Assembly (NCBI RefSeq): GCF_000170755.1
Contig: NZ_ABCK01000007.1
Coordinates: 248,001-312,000 of the forward strand
From: Lentisphaera araneosa HTCC2155
GTDB lineage: Bacteria; Verrucomicrobiota; Lentisphaeria; Lentisphaerales; Lentisphaeraceae
Direction: 5' to 3'
DNA: 64,000 nucleotides
Each line of letters starts with the position of its first letter. Positions within the stretch are counted from its first letter, which is position 1. The notes under the pieces are model-generated. The model was not told where the DNA came from. It searched no databases and saw nothing but the letters and a program-made list of their open reading frames with translations. The position numbers and the translations under genes are program-made. Of the stretch, positions 60,684 to 64,000 are shown piece after piece.

Positions 60684-60712
60684 TTGACACCATTTTAACG
60701 AATATATTATAT
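60684..60712 (+). promoter_or_regulatory. Promoter-like TTGACA/TTATAT pair
   Basis: TTGACA at 60684-60689 is followed after 17 bases by TTATAT (60707-60712). It points right into the repeat block at 60.77-61.1 kb, where no gene on that strand is recognised, so it may drive an untranslated RNA or be chance in AT-rich DNA. Confidence 0.35.
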
Positions 60713-60768
60713 GATATGAGCAATGTCTGCCAATTTTTCGAGTGTGGTGCTGCGACGATAATATGTGT

Positions 60769-61102
60769 CATGGTTTCACCATGAGAATTGATTTTCACAT
60801 TATGTTCCGTGGTGTTTGCATCCCAGGCTAGCACGTTTCATGGCTTTGCCATTATTTCGAATTGAAGATAAATCAATCCCGTTGGGATGGCAGGTATTAG
60901 CCCCAGGTGTGAACGTGGGGCATAAATGATTTAATCAAAACCGTGTGCCTTTAGGTACACTACATTCCAGGCTAGTACGTATCATGGTTTCACCATGTAA
61001 AACGAACCTCGAAGGGATGGCAGGTATTAGCCCCAGGTGTGAACGTGGGGCATAAATGATTTAATCAAAACCGTGTGCCTTTAGGTACACGCCCCCCCCT
61101 AA
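60769..61102. repeat. Family C repeat block with identical 77-bp copies
   Basis: A 77-bp unit from GGGATGGCAGGTATTAG to AGGTACAC is identical at 60884-60960 and 61014-61090 (period 130). It contains GCCCCA...TGGGGC and GTGTGCC-TTTA-GGTACAC hairpins. Before each copy is CCAGGCTAG(C/T)ACGT(T/A)TCATGG, with hairpins CATGGT-TTC-ACCATG at 60769 and 60983 and a compensated ATGGC-TTT-GCCAT at 60840. The block fills most of 60594-61120 and cuts into a gene remnant at its right end. Confidence 0.88.
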
Positions 61103-61119
61103 GATATGTATTATGGTTC

Positions 61120-61333
61120 TACAAAAATAGTAGAGGTATAAAACGACGCCCATGTGGCAACTGTACCAAAACTGTTTGTAGTCAAAGCCAACGACGATGC
61201 GATTGTCGGGTTGTAGGTAATAGGTGGTGTAGTTCGCCGTTTGCTGAGCACGCTGAAGCATGGCTGGGTCGTTGCTAGCTTCCGCTAATTGCTTAAGCAT
61301 GGAGGCCCAGTTAAGGCTGTGTTTAGGAATGAC
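61120..61333 (-). pseudogene. Gene remnant truncated by the family C repeat
   Basis: The frame following a TAA at 61334-61336 reads H-S-L-N-W-A-S-M-L-K-Q-L-A-E-A, then V-V-G-F-D-Y-K-Q-F-W-Y-S-C-H-M-G-V-V. This looks like real protein (helices, aromatic motif) of (alpha/alpha)-barrel type, but it lacks a start and its 3' end runs into repeat DNA. The source family is not named. Confidence 0.6.
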
Positions 61334-61350
61334 TTAGTTTTATCTGTATA

Positions 61351-64000
61351 TTACAAAGACGAACTGCATTCATCGAGAAGTTGCAGGATGCTGTTGAAGG
61401 GGATACCTGAATGGGTTTTGAGGCCAATTTCGCAACTGCGACTTGTGGAGTAGCCTTTGTCACATCCTTGAGCTTGTGTACGGATTTCTTGGAGGGATGA
61501 TTCATTGAGTTCGGGGTGAGAAAAACCTCTGTCACCAGCAAAACCACAGCAAGCGATCTCTTCCACGGATTTAACCTTCTTGCTACAGGCTTGAGCAATT
61601 TTGCTAAGGGCATGAGATTCGCCGGCTTTTTGTTGGCTACAAACAGAGAAGGTCAGTAAGGGCATTTGAGTTTTTTGGATATTTAATAAATCGAGTTTAT
61701 CGGCAAAAAAACTCGCAGCATCTAAAATCCTTAATTGATCTGTGAGTGTATTCAGCATATGAAAACTACAGGGAGAATTATCGCAGACGATGGGGATGTT
61801 GCCTTGTTCAGATAAATCTAATAAGGATTCTTGAAGTTCAATGAGTTTAATTGCTGCCGCATCATTAAAGCCTTTGCTCTCGTAGGGCATGCCACAGCAG
61901 AGTTGCTTTTGATTAGGGGGCATCAAAACCTGGTAGCCTGCTTTATCGAGTAAAGACAGAATACTGTTCGGCGTGCTCTTGCCAGATTCTGGAGCTAAAA
62001 CAGAATTCAGACATGAACTAAAATAAATGACTTTAGGTCCATCTCCAGTAGGCAGTTCTAAGCTTTCATTTTTGGCGGCTTTGGGGTATTTACCTGTGGG
62101 TGAGGCTAATTTGAGTCCTGTCTTGATCAAGGATTTACTCAAAGCAAAGTTGTTGGCACTAAATTTGGCTACTGAACGAGTCAAGGTGCTGTGTTGCGAA
62201 GTGCGCAATTGCTTAATAAGTTTACCTGTATCTATATCGACGGGGCATTTGGTGGCACACATGCCATCGGCAGCACAGGTATCATTAGCTTGATATTGGA
62301 ACTCACTTAGCCAAGGTTTTATACCTACTCCGGCATTTTCCTGACGTTTGATTTCTCGCCAAACGGCAATGCGTTGACGTGGAGATAAGGTGAGGTCCTT
62401 GGAGGGGCAGGCCGACTCGCAAAAGCCACATTCAATACATTGATCAACGAGTTCATCTGCGGGCGGAATCGGTTTGAGGTTCTCGAGATGAAGTTTAGGA
62501 TTTTCGGAAATGATGACTTCGGGATTAAGAATTGACTTAGGGTCAAAAAGCTTTTTGATTCTTTTCATTAATGCATAAGCTTTTACACCCCATTCAAGCT
62601 CCATGAATGGAGCCATGTTACGGCCTGTTCCGTGTTCGGCTTTGAGTGAGCCGTCGTATTTTTCACAAACTAAATCAGCCAGTTCATCCATAAAAGCAGA
62701 GTAACGTAAAACCTCTTTTTGTTCATTGAAGCTTTGGGTAAAAACAAAGTGTAGATTGCCCTCTAGGGCATGACCGAAGATAATAGCTTTAGAGTAGTTA
62801 TATTTGAGTAATAGTTTCTGAAGGTCTAAAGTTGCGGGAGCCAATTGATCGAGAGGGAAGCAGACGTCTTCAATAATAACACTCGTACCTTTGTCGCGAT
62901 TAGCGCCTACAATGGGGAAAAGCCCCTTGCGGATCTTCCATAAATTAGCGTAAGTCTGCATTTCTTTGGTGAACTGATAATCGAGTTCATAGGAACTGAG
63001 GCATTGATTGACTGCCGTGGTTTTCTCACTCAAAGCATTTTGTGATGAAGCTCTCACGTCAACTAAAAGAGCAACCATACCTGATTCAATTATGTTTGGT
63101 ACAGCTGGGACATCAGTCATGCAACGCAAAGAAGCTTCATCCATAAGTTCGACGGCATCTACTGAAACCTGTTTTAGCTCGGTGCAGGCAAGGCAGGCTT
63201 GTTCAATACTGTTAAAAATAACGAGAGCACATGATTTGTATGGAGGGTCAATGACTGTGTTATAAGTGATTTCAGATATAAACGTTAAAGTTCCTTCAGA
63301 ACCAATGATGAGGTGAAGCAGGATGTCGAGCGGGTCTTCGAAGTCAATGAAACTATTGAGGCCGTAGCCACTGGTGTTTTTGATTTTGTATTTGCGTTTA
63401 ATTGTTTCGTGTAATTGCGGGTCTTCTATGATTTCTTGACGGATAGTAGAAAGTTCTTTTAGTAGAGCTGCCTTACGTATTTTAAAATCGTGTACAGATT
63501 TAGGGTCACGACTATCTAGAAGTGTTCCATCAGCGAGAATAAGTCTAAGTCCGGCTAGAGTTTGATAAGAATTCTGCGAAGTTCCACAACACATGCCACT
63601 GGCATTATTGGCAGCGATTCCACCAATCATGGCAGAATCAATTGACGCGGGATCGGGGCCGATTTTACGCCCGTAGGGCTTTAAGATTTGATTGGCTCTG
63701 GCACCAATAATTCCAGGCTGAAGTCGAATGATTTCTCCATTTTGTTCAATCGTATAATCGTGCCAGTCATGGCCAAGTTTAACGAGTACCGAATCGGTGA
63801 CGGCTTGTCCTGATAAGCTCGTTCCAGCAGTTCGAAATGTGAGTGGCGTTTTGGTTTTATGAGCTTCTTTAAGCAAGGTTTGAATATCAGTTTCATCGGC
63901 TGCTTTTACGACGAGCTTTGGGATTAAACGATAAAAGCTGGCATCAGTTCCGTGAGCTAAAAGTTGAAGTGGGCTATCGATGAGTCGCGTCGGACAAATC
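61351..64000 (-). CDS. FAD-linked oxidase with 4Fe-4S and CCG domains (YdiJ/D-2-hydroxyacid dehydrogenase type), 5' end outside the window
   Basis: The frame stays open to the right edge (codons from 63999), so more than 880 residues are visible and the start is missing. An FAD-binding PCMH-type domain (F-R-T-A-G-T-S-L-S-G and I-G-P-D-P-A-S-I) is followed by the FAD-oxidase C-terminal domain, then two cysteine clusters C-I-E-C-G-F-C-E-S-A-C-P and C-A-A-D-G-M-C-A-T-K-C-P, then two CCG motifs (C-C-G-M-P-Y, C-C-G-F-A-G-D). This architecture is that of YdiJ and related respiratory D-lactate/D-2-hydroxyglutarate dehydrogenases, which pass electrons to quinone. The precise substrate is unknown. Confidence 0.88.
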   Translation of the reverse strand, partial: ICPTRLIDSPLQLLAHGTDASFYRLIPKLVVKAADETDIQTLLKEAHKTKTPLTFRTAGTSLSGQAVTDSVLVKLGHDWHDYTIEQNGEIIRLQPGIIGARANQILKPYGRKIGPDPASIDSAMIGGIAANNASGMCCGTSQNSYQTLAGLRLILADGTLLDSRDPKSVHDFKIRKAALLKELSTIRQEIIEDPQLHETIKRKYKIKNTSGYGLNSFIDFEDPLDILLHLIIGSEGTLTFISEITYNTVIDPPYKSCALVIFNSIEQACLACTELKQVSVDAVELMDEASLRCMTDVPAVPNIIESGMVALLVDVRASSQNALSEKTTAVNQCLSSYELDYQFTKEMQTYANLWKIRKGLFPIVGANRDKGTSVIIEDVCFPLDQLAPATLDLQKLLLKYNYSKAIIFGHALEGNLHFVFTQSFNEQKEVLRYSAFMDELADLVCEKYDGSLKAEHGTGRNMAPFMELEWGVKAYALMKRIKKLFDPKSILNPEVIISENPKLHLENLKPIPPADELVDQCIECGFCESACPSKDLTLSPRQRIAVWREIKRQENAGVGIKPWLSEFQYQANDTCAADGMCATKCPVDIDTGKLIKQLRTSQHSTLTRSVAKFSANNFALSKSLIKTGLKLASPTGKYPKAAKNESLELPTGDGPKVIYFSSCLNSVLAPESGKSTPNSILSLLDKAGYQVLMPPNQKQLCCGMPYESKGFNDAAAIKLIELQESLLDLSEQGNIPIVCDNSPCSFHMLNTLTDQLRILDAASFFADKLDLLNIQKTQMPLLTFSVCSQQKAGESHALSKIAQACSKKVKSVEEIACCGFAGDRGFSHPELNESSLQEIRTQAQGCDKGYSTSRSCEIGLKTHSGIPFNSILQLLDECSSSL

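Noticed and set aside
61075-61278. Plus-strand 67-aa frame
   Set aside because: It is antisense to the gene remnant and starts within repeat DNA; no support as a gene.

Overview
The window looks like chromosome from a marine member of the Lentisphaerota, closest in style to Lentisphaera. The reasons are the moderately AT-rich composition, seven secreted Cys-type sulfatases, an F-T-L-I-E pseudopilin of the kind these genomes carry in large numbers, membrane Ser/Thr kinases of PVC type, and an outer-membrane lipid system. The genus is inferred from gene style; no database was consulted. No rRNA, tRNA, CRISPR array, complete insertion sequence or origin was seen.

Layout. 0-14.2 kb is a polysaccharide-degradation region: a 5'-truncated GH95-type glycosidase, a secreted endonuclease/exonuclease/phosphatase-fold protein, five sulfatases, a membrane Ser/Thr kinase and a pseudopilin, with dispersed and tandem hairpin repeats between genes. 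14.2-17 kb holds an ECF sigma factor, a 44-residue membrane peptide and a two-domain OlsF-like acyltransferase. 17.5-22.4 kb has a DUF1456 protein, a GMP synthase of the long, eukaryote-like architecture and an agmatine-to-putrescine operon. 22.6-31.6 kb runs nusA-infB behind a terminator-like leader hairpin, then a cysteine-less thioredoxin-fold lipoprotein, two cyclophilins, a metallophosphoesterase, a C39-like peptidase and an MlaA lipoprotein fused to an alpha/beta hydrolase. 31.7-42.2 kb has a YiiX-like permuted papain-fold protein, then a long leftward run: ATP-type PEP carboxykinase, a double-ABC ATPase, DUF721/DciA, dCMP deaminase, HemB, PdxH, a kinase-like membrane protein, an FHA-MoxR fusion and a SurA-like protein. 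42.3-55.6 kb is mixed: two sugar-phosphate-isomerase-like TIM barrels, ThuA, glutamate dehydrogenase, a collagen-like/charged-repeat secreted protein, a Tat-exported PhoX-like protein, a sulfatase, a second kinase and a glycerophosphodiesterase. 55.9-64 kb has a sulfatase, a HipBST-type tripartite toxin-antitoxin operon, a sialate-O-acetylesterase-like protein, a repeat block with a gene remnant, and a large FAD/Fe-S oxidase cut by the right edge.

How the genes fit together. Secreted sulfatases, the GH95 enzyme and the esterase-like protein would strip sulfate, fucose and acyl groups from marine glycans. The kinases, ECF factor and FHA-MoxR operon are plausible regulators or assembly factors. 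A small set serves central metabolism (PckA, GdhA, HemB, PdxH, GuaA, dCMP deaminase).

Most noteworthy observations: (1) hipB-hipS-hipT preceded by three palindromic operators with the same 8-4-8 design whose centres lie exactly 72 bp apart; the cassette is bracketed by a duplicated sulfatase tail and matching hairpin repeats; (2) families of interspersed hairpins whose stems change in a compensated way while a TGCC loop is kept; (3) the MlaA-hydrolase fusion; (4) the kinase-like/FHA-MoxR/SurA-like operon; (5) the eukaryote-like GMP synthase insertion.
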